Shown here in pieces: positions 32,435-43,801 of a stretch of 64,000 nt of DNA (position 1 is the stretch's first letter; every line of letters begins with the position of its first letter). Source of the DNA: Lenzites betulinus (Eukaryota > Basidiomycota > Agaricomycetes > Polyporales > Polyporaceae); the NCBI GenBank assembly GCA_022264855.1, contig JABYQU010000023.1, positions 434,001 through 498,000 of the forward strand. Direction: 5' to 3'. The position numbers were made by a program, and so were the translations under genes. Under the pieces are notes generated by a model, which searched no databases, had not been told where the DNA came from, and saw nothing but the letters and a program-made list of their open reading frames with translations.

Positions 32435-34911
32435 ATGCATGGTCTTTCCGCTAAACGTGTCCCCCTCGCTTTGCTAGCCTGGTGCATTTCTGGAGCGCTC
32501 TCAGACACGCAGGGACACGTTTCTGGCATCACCACTGACCCATCCGCAGCAAGTGGATTAACGTTTGACTATATCGTTGTAGGCGGCGGCACGGCGGGGA
32601 CTACTGTTGCAGCTCGACTCGCTGAGAACTCTTCCCTCACGATCCTCACGATTGAGGTTGGCGGCGACAACAGGACCAACCCCGATGTCGTCAATGTCCT
32701 CAACTTCCCGAACCTGTTCAACGGCCCTCTGGACTGGGCCTGGCCGGCAGACCAGGGGAAAGTAATTCACGGGTCAGTGCTCTAATGAACATAATGGCAT
32801 CGATCTCCCATGTTGCGTGCTGAATTTTCTCAGTGGAAAGACTCTTGGCGGAAGCAGCTCCATCAATGGCGCAGACTGGACGCGTGGTTTGGCTGCACAG
32901 TACGACGCGTTTTCTGAGCTTCTGGAGCCCGAAGAGGCCGAAGTTGGATGGAACTGGGACAACCTATTCGCGTACATGAAGAAGGTATGCTCGCTGCTAG
33001 TATGTCGAGCTGCGTCTGACTACGGCCCCAGGCGGAGGGATTCTCCGCGCCGAATGCACAGCAGCGTGCTAAAGGCGCAGCCTCTATTCCATCGTATCAC
33101 GGAACGAAGGGCCCGGTGCAGGCTACGTACCCGAACGCAATGTACGGTGGCCCCCAGCAAAAAGCGTTTGTAGACACCGTGGTTAATCTCACTGGAATGC
33201 CGCACTCTGAAGACCTCAATGGGGGCAATCCGAACTGCGTCTCAATCACACCGTTGGTAAATTACATGCATAGAAGGTGTCTATGGCCCATCGATGCTGA
33301 TCTGCTCTTGTCCGTAGAGCATAAACTGGCATGACGACGACCACCGGTCGTCTGCAATTGAGGCATACTACACACCTGTGGAGAATCGCCGGAAGGGTTG
33401 GACGTTGCTTATCCGGCATATGGCAACCAAGATCATCTTCACTGGGAAGGAGGCTCCATACACCGCCGCTGGTGTTGAGTTCGTAGCATCAGATGGCACT
33501 GGCGCGCGATACCAAGCGTTCGCGCGTCGCGAGGTCATCGTCTCTGCGGGCACGATACAGGTACAGCTTTTTGCTGCTGCTCGCCCGACATACATTGACA
33601 TGAGATGTGGGGGCCATACAGACACCCGCGTTCCTGCAACATTCAGGAGTCGGCGACCCCGATGTTCTTACCGCACTCGGTATACCCGCAATTATCGATT
33701 TGAAGGGTGTGGGTAGAAATCTTCAAGAGCAGGTAAGCGTGCTCGTGACGCTGACAAACAGAGCATCATGCATCGCTCACGTAAAACGGTTTGTTACTAG
33801 ACGTGGAACACGCTCGAGATGCAAGGCAACGGATTCGATCCTGAGGGCGATGGCCCTGCGGACGCCATCGCCTTTCCAAATATCTACCAGCTCTTCGGGG
33901 ATAACGCCGCAGCGGCGGTCCAAACAATACAATCTTCCACATCGACCTGGGCAACCTCCCAGGCCAGCTCTGCGCTGTCCGCGGATGCGCTACACACGAT
34001 CTTCAATATTCAAGCAGATCTGATCATCAAAAACAACGGTTGGCATATTTCTTTCAATTATCGAAACCATACAGCAGCTGACATGTATTCGTTCGACTTT
34101 AGCTCCCCTCGCTGAGCTGCTGTTCAACGTGGCTCTTCCTGAGTAAGTCGCAAAGGGTTACCAGCGCTCGTGTAAGTGCTCATTGTAGCTTAGCGATCCT
34201 GCGATCGTCCTTTGGCAGCTTCTACCATTCAGCAGAGGCAACGTGACTATCATAGTAAGTTTTCGTGCTTAGTATCCAAGTTGTATTGCGCTAACGGTGT
34301 ATTTTCTGCCTCACACTAGTCCAAAGACCCATTTATCAAGCCCAGTGTCAACGTGAACTACTTCAGCGTAGACTTCGACCTCTCCGTGCAAATCGCCGCC
34401 GCACGCCTTGCGCGCAGAGTCCTACACAGCCCTCCTCTCAGGTAAGTCCCACGAACTCCCAGGTAGGCGCACCGCTCACCAACGGAAACTCTGGCAGCAC
34501 GTTGTCCGTCGGCGAGATCGCGCCAGGGCTCACAGTCGTCCCGGACAATGGCGACGGCGGTTCCGACGCAGACTGGGAGAAATGGATTGTGCAGCCAGGC
34601 GACGCCGGCTTCTCATCCGTTGCGCACCCCATCGGGACCTCCGCCATGATGCGGCGTGACCTCGGCGGTATGTCTGTCATTTTGCACGGGCTCGTTACCT
34701 CTTCATGCTTAGGTGGCGGGTGCTGGCTGACGCCAACTTGAAATTGCTTACAGGTGTGGTCGACGCGCATCTGAAGGTGTATGACACGGCCAACGTGCGC
34801 GTGATTGACGCGTCGGTCATGCCCATCCAGATCAGCGCGCATCTGACAAGTTCGCTGTACGGCATGGCGGAGAAGGCGGCAGACATCATCAAAGCCGCCC
34901 AGCAGGATTGA
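32435..34911 (+). CDS. Secreted GMC oxidoreductase, copy C
   Basis: Start ATG 32435 (MHGLSAKRVPLALL). The first exon differs from copy A at only a couple of residues. FAD motif DYIVVGGGTAGTTVAARLAE, signature 1 GKTLGGSSSINGADW (about 32835), signature 2 GTIQ then TPAFLQHSGVG (about 33545-33655), AHPIGTSAMMRRDLGG (about 34620), SAHLTSSLYG (about 34840), stop TGA 34909. The introns match copies A and B. The 3' end and downstream 190 bases are closest to copy B. In the exon near 34440-34500 the frame around the intron after SPPLSG is less clear than in A and B, but the following exon (SVGEIAPGLTVVPDN) is intact. Probably a functional extracellular flavoenzyme with unknown substrate. Confidence 0.85.
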
Positions 34912-35330
34912 CTTTTGAGCCTTTGAAGGACGCGGAGCTATGTCACCGTGTAGTACGTATTGTGTCTGCATAGCTTGCATGAGATGTTCCGGATGTTCAC
35001 CGACACTGGTGATGCGGACGAATGGCGTAGTACGCCGTCGACCTTAGAGCTTGCCGATAGCGTACTTTTGGAGCCGGGCGAGGTGTGAGTGTTGTCTGCA
35101 TCGCTCAGCTGTATTTCTTGGCTGCACTCACTGTGTTCGGAGATACGCACGTCAGAACTTGAACGATAGACAACCCACTCTTTGACATATCAAAGCGAAC
35201 GAGATATGCATCACTCGATTATACAATCATATTGGGAGCACAGAAGTCATTACAATGTTACACAGCAGAACCGTAACATGGGCTTGTCGGGTTCCGAGAT
35301 AATACAGGAGGGGTTGGCACATAGCCTCGC
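34912..35330. other. Convergent spacer between GMC-C and secreted-protein copy 2
   Basis: The first 190 bases are nearly the same as the GMC-B 3' flank (29015-29205). The remainder, next to the secreted-protein gene, mirrors 20197-20345 of the left arm. No gene. Confidence 0.55.
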
Positions 35331-35937
35331 TTAGAACACTGCCGGCGACATCTAATCAGCCATATTTCTCGACAATGGAACATGCGATGGGACCTACCGC
35401 GGAGGCTGTAGCCCGGGCCGTCGTCGTTGTCGTTGAAGTTCGCCTGGCAGCGCACCTGCCCGCCCGGAGGGCACGTGAAAGGCAGCGTGTTCGTGCCGCT
35501 CTGCTTCGCGATCTGCGTCGTGTCGTCCGGGTTCTGTAGCAGACAAGTCGTTAGTTCCAGAACGTCTCAAGCGCAATGTAGAGGGACAGCGTACGTCGAC
35601 CTCCACGGACCCGATCTTGCTGGTCTCGCCGGGAACGCAGCCGCTTGCGTCCGTCACCTGGCAAGTCCTACATGATTGATGGTTTGTAAGTCATAAAAGT
35701 CGGGGGCGGGAAAACGTGGAGGACCCACTTCTGCGTGCCCGGGGTGCACGACGCCGTGATCCACCAGATGAAGTGGCCGTCGCCGAGCGGGCCCGTCGAG
35801 CCGCACCCGGAACGCTTGGCAAGCTCGATGCTGCCGTCGTCGGAGCGGGCGACGAGCGACGAGTCTGCGGCGGGGGACGGAGTGGCGGAGACGAGGGCGA
35901 GAGAGGTGGTAAGAGCGAGGATGGTGGAGAAACGCAT
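35331..35937 (-). CDS. Six-cysteine small secreted protein with Kex2 site, copy 2
   Basis: Mirror copy of the gene at 19.6-20.2 kb with the same four exons, including the 8-base terminal exon (stop at 35333-35331). Start ATG 35937. Signal peptide MRFSTILALTTSLALVSA, propeptide ending ELAKR, mature SGCGSTGPLGDGHFIWW, then TCQVTDASGCVPGETS and FTCPPGGQVRC. All six Cys are kept; replacements fall mostly in the loop after TCQVTD (ASGCVPGE versus KTGCLPGD). Retention of the Cys framework, dibasic site and splice sites in both copies suggests selection on the protein. Function unknown. Confidence 0.75.
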
Positions 35938-36037
35938 GGTGGTAGTGGTGGGTAGGTAAGAGTGCGGGTGGTGAGTGCTTGGTCGAGTGTGCTTGAGAGG
36001 CTGGTAGGATGAGGATGGTCCAGCGACGATGTGGGGG

Positions 36038-36045
36038 TTTATATA
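36038..36045 (-). promoter_or_regulatory. TATA box of secreted-protein gene, copy 2
   Basis: TTTATATA on the plus strand (TATATAAA on the minus), about 100 bases before the start at 35937, mirroring 19483. Confidence 0.6.
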
Positions 36046-36596
36046 CATTTCGTGCACGCTCAAAAACATGCATAACTTCCTTTCGCGAAAGGCCAAGTCC
36101 TCTCTGCTGCAAGTGGTTCCGCAGAGCTCACCCATTACGTTCCCGTTACGAGCGTTCGTCCGGTGCCTACAGCGCCTGAAATTCAATGAATCTAATAAGC
36201 ACTCCACTTTTCTGCGTTTCAGGGCTGCACAACCGAAGGATACTCCACCTACGAGCTTCTTCACGACACAAGCCATCTCTTCTGCCAGCGAGGCATCCCG
36301 CTTGGCCACCTCGTCAGGCGTACTGTTATTTGCTGCGTACACCGGATTATGACGCGATGCAATACTCATTCCTGTCCATTTCGTTAGCCGTTTGACGTCG
36401 GGTAAAGATGGTGGATGTTCAACAGGCAGGAGGTCATACACGCAGTCAGTGTACGACCCCTAAGCTGTCGCTACTGAGTGTTTCGATCCTCCGCCCTCGA
36501 CCTGCGCATAGTGATTATAGTGGAGACAAGTATGTTTGCACTGACAGCATATCCCGGGCTTACTGCGACATCTCAACAGTATACGGAATACTTGTG

Positions 36597-36749
36597 ATGA
36601 AGCATCGCGTCCCCCGCTGCGTGTGCGGAGAGGTGACGCCATACCAAGCCTGCCTGCAGTGCATCGTCCGATCGACGTCGGGCGTCGATGTGAATGTCGT
36701 CGCGAAGCAGCATCGCGGCGCGCCGCCATGCGCTGCTGACTGTCGGTGA
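36597..36749 (+). pseudogene. Cysteine-rich patch, right-arm copy
   Basis: The plus-strand frame VPRCVCGEVTPYQACLQCIV, followed by RSTSGVDVNVVAKQH, is the mirror of 18780-18911. It ends at TGA 36747. No signal peptide or upstream exon found. Gene versus remnant is undecided. Confidence 0.3.
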
Positions 36750-37042
36750 GCATGCTTTGGGGTCCGTTTTGGGCGTCCGGCTGCAGGTGGAGTAAGCGGC
36801 CAATGGGTCCGGTGTGCACAGCAGTAACACTGCTTCTTACGAGTACCGATTAAGCGTTAATCGCCACCGACGGCTGTGTGCGAGGACGTCAACTGTTTTC
36901 GGGCGTGGCCCCGAAAGAGGAGATAGGATCATTGGATAGTGAAAGGGTACTTTACATAGTTAAGGATAGTAAATACATATCCGTCTACGCGCGTCTTGGG
37001 TACAATTTGTGGCGAGTGATGTTTCTCCGTACTGGGAGACAC

Positions 37043-38885
37043 CTATACAATGTATACATCACCAATATCATTCGTCCCGCTTGCCAAACCTGGCACCGTG
37101 GACGCCTCCGCCAGGGCCGCTTCCTGCTCGAGCTTGGGCTCGTCTTTCTCGTCGGCCTCCCGACTGGTGTCTTCATACTCCAATGTGCTGTCGGGGTATG
37201 ATTCCTCGTCCTCGTCGCCGCCCACAAGGGACTCCCCGATGGACCCGATCACGACGGACGCGAAGCGGAGCGTGTCGCGCCCGGTACCCGCGCCATCTGG
37301 CGCCTCGTCAGCATCGTAGGCAGATTGGGTGCCGTTCACAAGTGCGCCCTGGTTCGCGCGCTGGAGAGCGAGGAGGTAACGCCAGACGAGGATCGCGGTG
37401 AGGCTGATTGACAGTGGGTGTCAGTGGTCGTGTGAGAAAATGTATCCGGCGCGAGGGGCTCACGGATCGGTGAGGCCTGTGACTATGCTGGTGTTTTCGA
37501 ACGGGGATACGATCTGTGGAGGAGGCGGGTAAGAACTTGGAGCACGCCTTCGCACTGAAAGCCCTGATAAAGCTGAAGAGGCACGCACCGAGACGAGGGT
37601 CAGCACCAGGTGGATCGTGTTGCAGATGCTGAGGATGCTGTATTCGGGGATGTGAATGTTGCCCAGGATTCCATAGCGTTGTTAGCGTCTAGACTCACAG
37701 AAAATACATTGTTCCTGTTCATGTGACAAGTTAGCTCAATAGCACTGACATAAGCGGTAAGCTGAGGCCCGGCTAACCATTGTACATGAGAACGTCCGAC
37801 AGCGTCGGTACGAGCCCCGATATGCTGCGGCCCCGTCCTTTGGCCCATGTCGTCCACGTTATAAGGACAACTATTATATCTGCGATGATGAGAGGTCCAC
37901 GCGATAACGGGACACCTGGCGCACAACACGATTCCAGTTCAGCTTGTGGCGAATAGCGAGGGTGGACATACCGCTGCAAGCGATGATAGCAACGGTTAGA
38001 GAGGATGCTTGGACTTGTAGATGCAGATCGCTCACATGATTCTCGATTTCAGGGTGACCGCCTCGATGGCACCGCAGCCGAAAATGGGGTCGTTTGCCCC
38101 GGATAAGTGCTCGTTGATCACTGACCACTAGTGAAGATGTATATAAACGATGTTGGACCCTCGAGAAGCGACGCTGGCACCTACGACATTGACGATGAAA
38201 GGCGCGAGGGCCATGATGAAGACTACAGCGCCCAAGGCCCAATTCATACCGCTTAACGCGAGGGCTCGTAGGGCGGAGAAAGCTGAGTGGCGGGGATGAG
38301 TATGCTCGTCGTTCGCTCGAAACATGAATACAGACCCGCCCAGAAAGGATATTGGCACATCTCGACCGCAGCCTGCGCTCGTACGAGCCCAGTGCAACTG
38401 GGGTCATGCAGCGAGATCAATATTATCCATACGGTACAAAAACCTAATGACTTACGTCTGGTAGTCAAAGAGTTAGGATTTCGAGGTTCAGTATGGGAGA
38501 GTAGAATGTGGGGACGTACGTGATTGGAGACGGTAGCAAACGACAACAAGCCAGTGATGACAGTGAGGATGGCCATGTATCGTGTTCCGAGGAACAAGAC
38601 TGTTGCGCCTGTCACCTTGCGATGCCAGAACAGATTGACTTCTTGGTCGAACGTTAGGATAAAATCATACACCAGGAGAGCTTTGTCCAGCCGGAGTGTC
38701 AGCACGACATCGTAGGCGGGCTATATCGCGTTAACTCACCATCGGCCCCAAGGAACAACCATGTTGCTTGAAGGCTGCATGGCGGAAGTAGTACATTAGA
38801 CTCGAAGTTCGTTTAATATTATAAAGGGCCTGTACCCTGTTGTGTATAGGGCAATCAGCTGCGAGATACCGTCAGTATCAGACAT
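37043..38885 (-). CDS. DUF6533 seven-helix membrane protein, copy 3
   Basis: Mirror of copy 1. Start ATG 38885 (MSDTDGISQLIALYT). Signature LVYDFILTFDQEVNLFW and HRKVTGATVLFLGTRY (about 38600-38680), SALRALALSGMNWALG (about 38240), IFGCGAIEAV (about 38070), ADIIVVLITWTTW (about 37870) and ILSICNTIHLVLTLVS (about 37590-37640). The last helix includes LTAILVWRYLLALQRANQG (about 37350-37400). The tail has FASVVIGSIGESL, then an acidic stretch ending at 37043. At least seven introns. Probably functional; unknown role. Confidence 0.8.
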
Positions 38886-39421
38886 GGTGGGGCGGCTAGC
38901 ATGCTCCTCAGAGACGACCGTGGGGTTAAATGGGTTTTGGATTGTACACAAGAGATATGATCTCTCATACGCCGTCCCGCACCCATGAACAAGCTGTCTG
39001 TATCTCCAGGGCGATCAGCATCCTGCTTTGATGTTCTCGAGCGAAGAATGTATGGACGTCGGGGCCAATGACCTCGCTGTACTGCGATCGACGCGTTTTT
39101 GCAGGCTTCTGATAAGCCGGTATGGCGGCGATCAGAAACTAACTCTCAGGCGCGCGAACGTTGCAGCCTCTTTCTCTCCCCTTGTGTGCCCGCACGGTCG
39201 GATGGGTCACGCGTACTCCAAAGGTTGGCAAACGGATCAATGCAAGATCAGCGTGGAGAGGAGTGAGTACGGCTCGGCGATCCTTGACCTTGCATGCAGC
39301 CGGCAGCTGAATTCTTGGATCTTGAAGGAACCCTGGATGAAGTTATATTCCGGTGATGGCGCGGATCGACGAAAAGAGGTTCAGTAAGCTCTAGCAATAT
39401 AGGCACGTACGATACTACAAG
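38886..39421. other. Intergenic spacer at the outer edge of the right arm
   Basis: An open frame of 119 codons at 39028-39387 (+) has no motif and looks incidental. Nothing else recognised. Confidence 0.45.
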
Positions 39422-40716
39422 TCACAGTTGGGTAGATAGATGTATGACCGCCTCATACGCCGTAAACATTACCATGTTTACAGGTATTGCCCTGCGTCCG
39501 GCATCAGTTAAAGCTACGTATACTGGATATATGTAGACCGGTAGGGGATACGTACCTGATTAGTGTCGGCGCGAGCCCATGAAAGAACACTCCGAGACCC
39601 TCGGCGCGATATGACGCAACGATGGTCGACCACGTCGTTCGATACGGATTGTTTAGCGCTGCTGCTGCTGTGGTCTGCATACGCGTCTTCACGACATCGA
39701 ACGGGAACGTAACAACCCATCCTGCGACGCCGGCCATGCCACCAGCGGTGAGGAGTGCAGCGATCGAGTTGCGCGCCAGCTTAGAGTCCCCGTCTCCGCC
39801 GCCTTCGGGCGTGGTGAGCGGCCAGTAGCGCAGTGTTGCCTCGTAGGCGGTGAAGTATGCGCCGTATCCAATGTCACGAAGGGCTGTGGCAGTGATGCCC
39901 CGGTAGAAACCGCAGAGGCCCTGATCCCGCCAGATGTGCATGACGACGTCGCGATCTCGGAGAGGCGCAACGGTAGTGGAGGTGCGGACGAGAGATTGTT
40001 GATGAATCTTGACGAGCTCTGCGGGAGTGGTGATTAGGCTGTAAAAATCTTATTTCTCAGCAAAACGCGACAGATACATGTTGGAGTGAGTGGACATACG
40101 AGGATATTATGCCGCTGCCGGCGCCTGCGAGATTAATCTGGGTAAGTGTGGGTATGGTATGCTCATCTCCTGATTGCGCTTGCAGTAATGATCGGTATGT
40201 TGAGAATACAAGGCCGTTTAGAGGCGGTGCGCCAGCCTTACAGGTGCAAGTCAATGTGGCAAATACATGTCAGCACTTCGGGACAGAAAGCGCTTTTCAG
40301 CGAGCATACGCACGAGCGGTGCGGCTATACCGCGGTACAGGCCACGTATACGCTCTTCACGAACGATTGTAAAGAATGCATGTACGGTAGAACGGTACTT
40401 GGACGCTATTTGTGGATTCTGGAACCGGACTTTGACTGGATTGCGAAGTCAGCACACGCGCCGGGGAACTTGGTGAGGATCACATACCGGTGTCAAACGG
40501 GTAGCCGACTACCAACGAAGCCATACCTGTACGTTCGATATCTTAGAAATATATCCAATTGTGAAACATGGGTGCATTACTGACCAGCAACCGTTCCGGC
40601 GAAGAAATCGAGAGCAGGGCTGATCTCTTTTGGTTCGGACCGAGCTGTGAGGCGATGCAAATCGGCCAAGAGAGAAACTGCGCACCCCTGGGACGAGTCT
40701 CCGTTGGTTCTGACAT
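39422..40716 (-). CDS. Mitochondrial carrier family (SLC25) protein
   Basis: Six-helix inner-membrane transporter with three repeats. The start is ATG 40716 (MSEPTETRPRG), spliced at 40686 to SEPKEISPALDFFAGTVAG. Repeat 1 has YPFDTVKVRFQ (about 40500-40550), repeat 2 TPAELVKIHQQ (about 40010) and repeat 3 FPFDVVKTRMQ (about 39680), the Px[DE]xx[KR] signatures. The last exon gives IPVNMVMFTAYEAV and stops at 39422. Additional landmarks are GLYRGIAAPLVR and GFYRGITATALRDIGYGAYF. The substrate is not certain; the overall pattern resembles carnitine/ornithine-type carriers. It is transcribed divergently from ABP1, 245 bases away. Confidence 0.85.
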
Positions 40717-40961
40717 GGCCGTCTAACGTACGAACTTGAAGTGAGTGATGGGAGATGGGTGCGGCACGAAAGCATGCATTTGTTGCGGCGACCGACGCGG
40801 ACGGAGACAAGAGTCGGAAGCGCCCGTCGACATCATCGCCCTGCGCAGATCAGACGCGGCACCGCAAACACTTCCTCCTTCTCCTCGTACCTCGACACTC
40901 AACCTCGTACCACGACCGCATCCCTCATATCTACACTCCAAGAAACTCGAGATAGCCTGCG
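40717..40961. promoter_or_regulatory. Shared divergent promoter between the carrier and ABP1
   Basis: A gap of 245 bases holds the 5' ends of both genes. A pyrimidine-rich CTTCCTCCTTCTCC tract lies on the ABP1 side (about 40870), as is common near fungal start sites. No clear TATA box. Confidence 0.4.
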
Positions 40962-43544
40962 ATGTCTTTGCAGGTGAATCTGTCCAGCAGAGAGCTGAAC
41001 GAAGCATACGAGAATGTCATCCACGCGCGCGGCATAGATTGGGCCATCTTTACCTATGACAAGAGTTCCAACGACCTCAAGGTCCAGTCGGTCGGAGATG
41101 GTGGCCTGGAAGAGCTCCAGGACGAGTTCTCCGACGGAAGGTGCGTCCACCCGCACGCGCGCTGCTCATCGCTCGGAATCGTAACCCTTGCGCAGAATTC
41201 AATACGCGATTGCACGCGTCAAAGATCCCAACGTACGCCCCTCTCAGCTTCCTTTCCGACGCGCAGGGAACTGACCGCCTTGGTACAGTCTGGCCTCCCC
41301 AAGTTCGTACAAATCAACTGGTGCGGCGACGGTGTCCCCGTCTCCCGCAAGGGCCTCTTCCACAGCCACTCCAGCGCAGTTGCCAACTTCCTTCGCGGAA
41401 CGCACGTCGTCATTAACGCTCGTAACGAAGTATGTTACCTGGCACTATTCATACACAGACATACTCACCATTCTTCTAGTCCGATGTTACGCCCGACCTA
41501 ATCATGACTCGCGTCGAAGCAGCTTCCGGCGTCAACTATACTGCGCAGAAGCAAGCACCCCGCAAGTTCGAGCCCATTGCACCTACTGGTACCAACTACA
41601 CCCCTGTTGGCAAGGTCGATATGGCCGCACTCCGCAGAGGGCCCGCGTCTTCCCCCGCTGCGCCGCCCCCTGCGCCTGCCGCTGCAAAACCATTCGGATC
41701 GCCTGCGCCCCGTGCTGTGCCACTCGCGCCCTCCCCCGCGCCTGGCATTGGAAGGGCCCCTGTGTCGAACAGAGCACCCGTCGACGCGTGGGCAGATGAG
41801 GCGGACAGCTTCGCCCCTCCTCCTCCTCCACCGGCCGCTTCACGTCCCCCGACGTTTGGTGCGCCCAAGCCAGCCGCTTCGGTACGCGCTTCCTGACATT
41901 CCTATCATCCCCATACGGAGACTAACATCTACACAGCCTGCCCCTGCTCCACGCTTTACCCCTGCGGCGCCCGCACCCGTCGCGTCGTCCACGGTCCCTA
42001 CGAAGCCTGCCGACGAAGACAAAATCGGCCCGGTCGGCACTGCATACACACCGATCAAGTTGCAGCCCAAGAAGCTAGTCAACCCCTTCGCCGCGCAACA
42101 GGCGCAGGCGCAGGCGCAGGAGGAATCGCACGCGCCAAAGCCCCAGTTCGGGGGCGGCGCCAAGAAGCTCACCTGGAGCGAACGCCAGGCACTCGCGAAG
42201 AAGCAGCAGGAAGAGGACGAGGCTCGTGCGAAGAATGCCCTCGGCTCGGTGCCCCAGCCCGCCGCCGCGCCCGCACCTTCGTTCCGTGGTGTGCCACCCC
42301 CGCCTCGCGCGCCTGCGGCACCTACTCCGCCTCCAGCAGAACCAGAATATGAGGAAGAGGAATACGAAGCGGTATGTAGACCATTCGTTCTGTGCATTCC
42401 CCTGATATTAATGCATCGTCTCCAGCCGCCCCCGCCTCCAGCACCGCCCGCGTTCCCTACCACATCGCGGCCAGTACCTGTGGTTGAGTCCGAGGCACCT
42501 CCTCCGCCCCCTCCTCCGCCCCCTCCTCCGCCGCCGGCCGCTTACCACGAGCCAGAACCCGAGCCAGAAGAGGCCGCGCCGCCTCCGCCCGTAAGTGCAG
42601 TTAGGATGATTACATCTATACGATCCTGACTGTGTTGCAGCCCCCGCCCCCACCGCCGCCGCCTCCTCCGGCAGCCGCAGCGGCTCCCATCGTCGCGGCA
42701 GTTGTACCAGAACCCGAGCCCGAGCCGGCGCATGCTCCTGCCCATGCACAGGGCCAGGGCTTGTGTGCTATCGTGCAGTTCGCCTACGAGGTAAGTGCCG
42801 ATTGCCGCTCATGCTGGACACATTCTAAGCTTGAGACTATGTGTAGGCGCAAGAGGACAACGAGATGAACCTCGAAGAGGGTGAGCTCATAGAACAGATC
42901 GAGCAGCTCGACGAGGGCTGGTGGTCCGGCGTCGCCGCCGACGGCTCCAAGCAGGGTCTCTTCCCGGGTATGTTTAGCCCTGGCATTATATTTGCTACCG
43001 AGTATGGGGATGGCTGACTTTTGTGCGTTTCAATAGCGAACTATGTCGAGATCATCGAGCAGGAGACGTCTGCACCTACTCCCCCACCGCCGTCTCCACC
43101 CCCGCCCCCGCCTCCGGTATGCGGTTATCGTTCTTGTTCTTGAACTAGGAGAGCTAATAGTTTGTATGCGGCCATGTATAGCCCCCAGCGCCGCCTGCTC
43201 CCGCCGCCGCACACGTAGAGCCCGAGCCCGCTGCAGAAGAAGACCTCGGCTCATGGGCGGTCGCGCTATACGAGTACGTCCTGGCTGTTTCATGTTCATA
43301 CACGTCGGTGCTGTCAACTGACTGGGACTGCAGCTACGACGCGGCAGAGGACAACGAGCTGTCGTTCAAGGAGGGCGACCGGATCACGCAAATTGAGGCG
43401 GCGTCCGACGACTGGTGGCAGGGCACAGATCTGCACGGGAATGTTGGGCTCTTCCCTGGTATGTGGTCGCGTTGTGTTCTCGGTGTCGGCATGGTGCTGA
43501 CCGCGTTCAATATGACAGCGAATTACGTGGAGCTACAGGCTTGA
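40962..43544 (+). CDS. ABP1: Actin-binding protein 1 (ADF-H domain, proline-rich region, two SH3 domains)
   Basis: Cortical actin patch adaptor of the Abp1/drebrin-like family, linking F-actin to endocytosis. Start ATG 40962 (MSLQVNLSSRELNEAYENV). The ADF-homology domain spans about 40962-41510 with introns near 41140 and 41430 (KFVQINWCGDGVPVSRKG). Two repeats follow with NYTPVGK and AYTPIKL, matching the conserved Abp1 motifs near FEPIAPTGT. Long Pro/Ala tracts (42430-42700) are interrupted by introns near 41890, 42370 and 42590. The two C-terminal SH3 domains are CAIVQFAYEAQEDNEMNLEE with GWWSGV and LFPANYVE (42770-43060), and ALYDYDAAEDNELSF with DDWWQG and LFPANYVELQA (43260-43544). Yeast Abp1 has one SH3; many basidiomycete homologues have two. 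Confidence 0.92.
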
Positions 43545-43801
43545 GAGACAGCCTGGGAACATAATGAATGCGAGGGGTATCGAGAAGTTTTTCAGGAGGC
43601 AAGTCAAGGTCGGTTTGGATTGAGAAGGGAACCCGAATGTAGTCGGGCACGTTTGTCGCTCACTGGTAGACATGCCATGTCGAACAACACGACAAATTTG
43701 CGTGAGTTCTATTTTATGCTAGCGACGAAATCCAAGGATACAGTATCGAAGACATCGAATATGTACCCGCACATCGTCAAAGGTCAACCACTACATTCTC
43801 A

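Larger units (their letters stand above)
31818..38950. repeat. Right arm of the large inverted segmental duplication
   Basis: Mirror of 16.6-23.5 kb: GMC oxidoreductase (+), six-Cys secreted protein (-), cysteine-rich patch (+), DUF6533 (-), with shared promoters and spacers. Before the insertion at 29.6-31.8 kb the arm also continues into 29470-29614. Confidence 0.8.

Noticed and set aside
16560..38950. Mirrored arms as an assembly artefact
   Set aside because: Arms differ by many substitutions, indels and a 2.2 kb insertion present in one arm only; an artefact would give near-identical copies.
41577..42629. 350-codon plus-strand frame overlapping ABP1
   Set aside because: It merges out-of-frame exon sequence with true exons; the ADF-H to SH3 gene model with introns accounts for the region.
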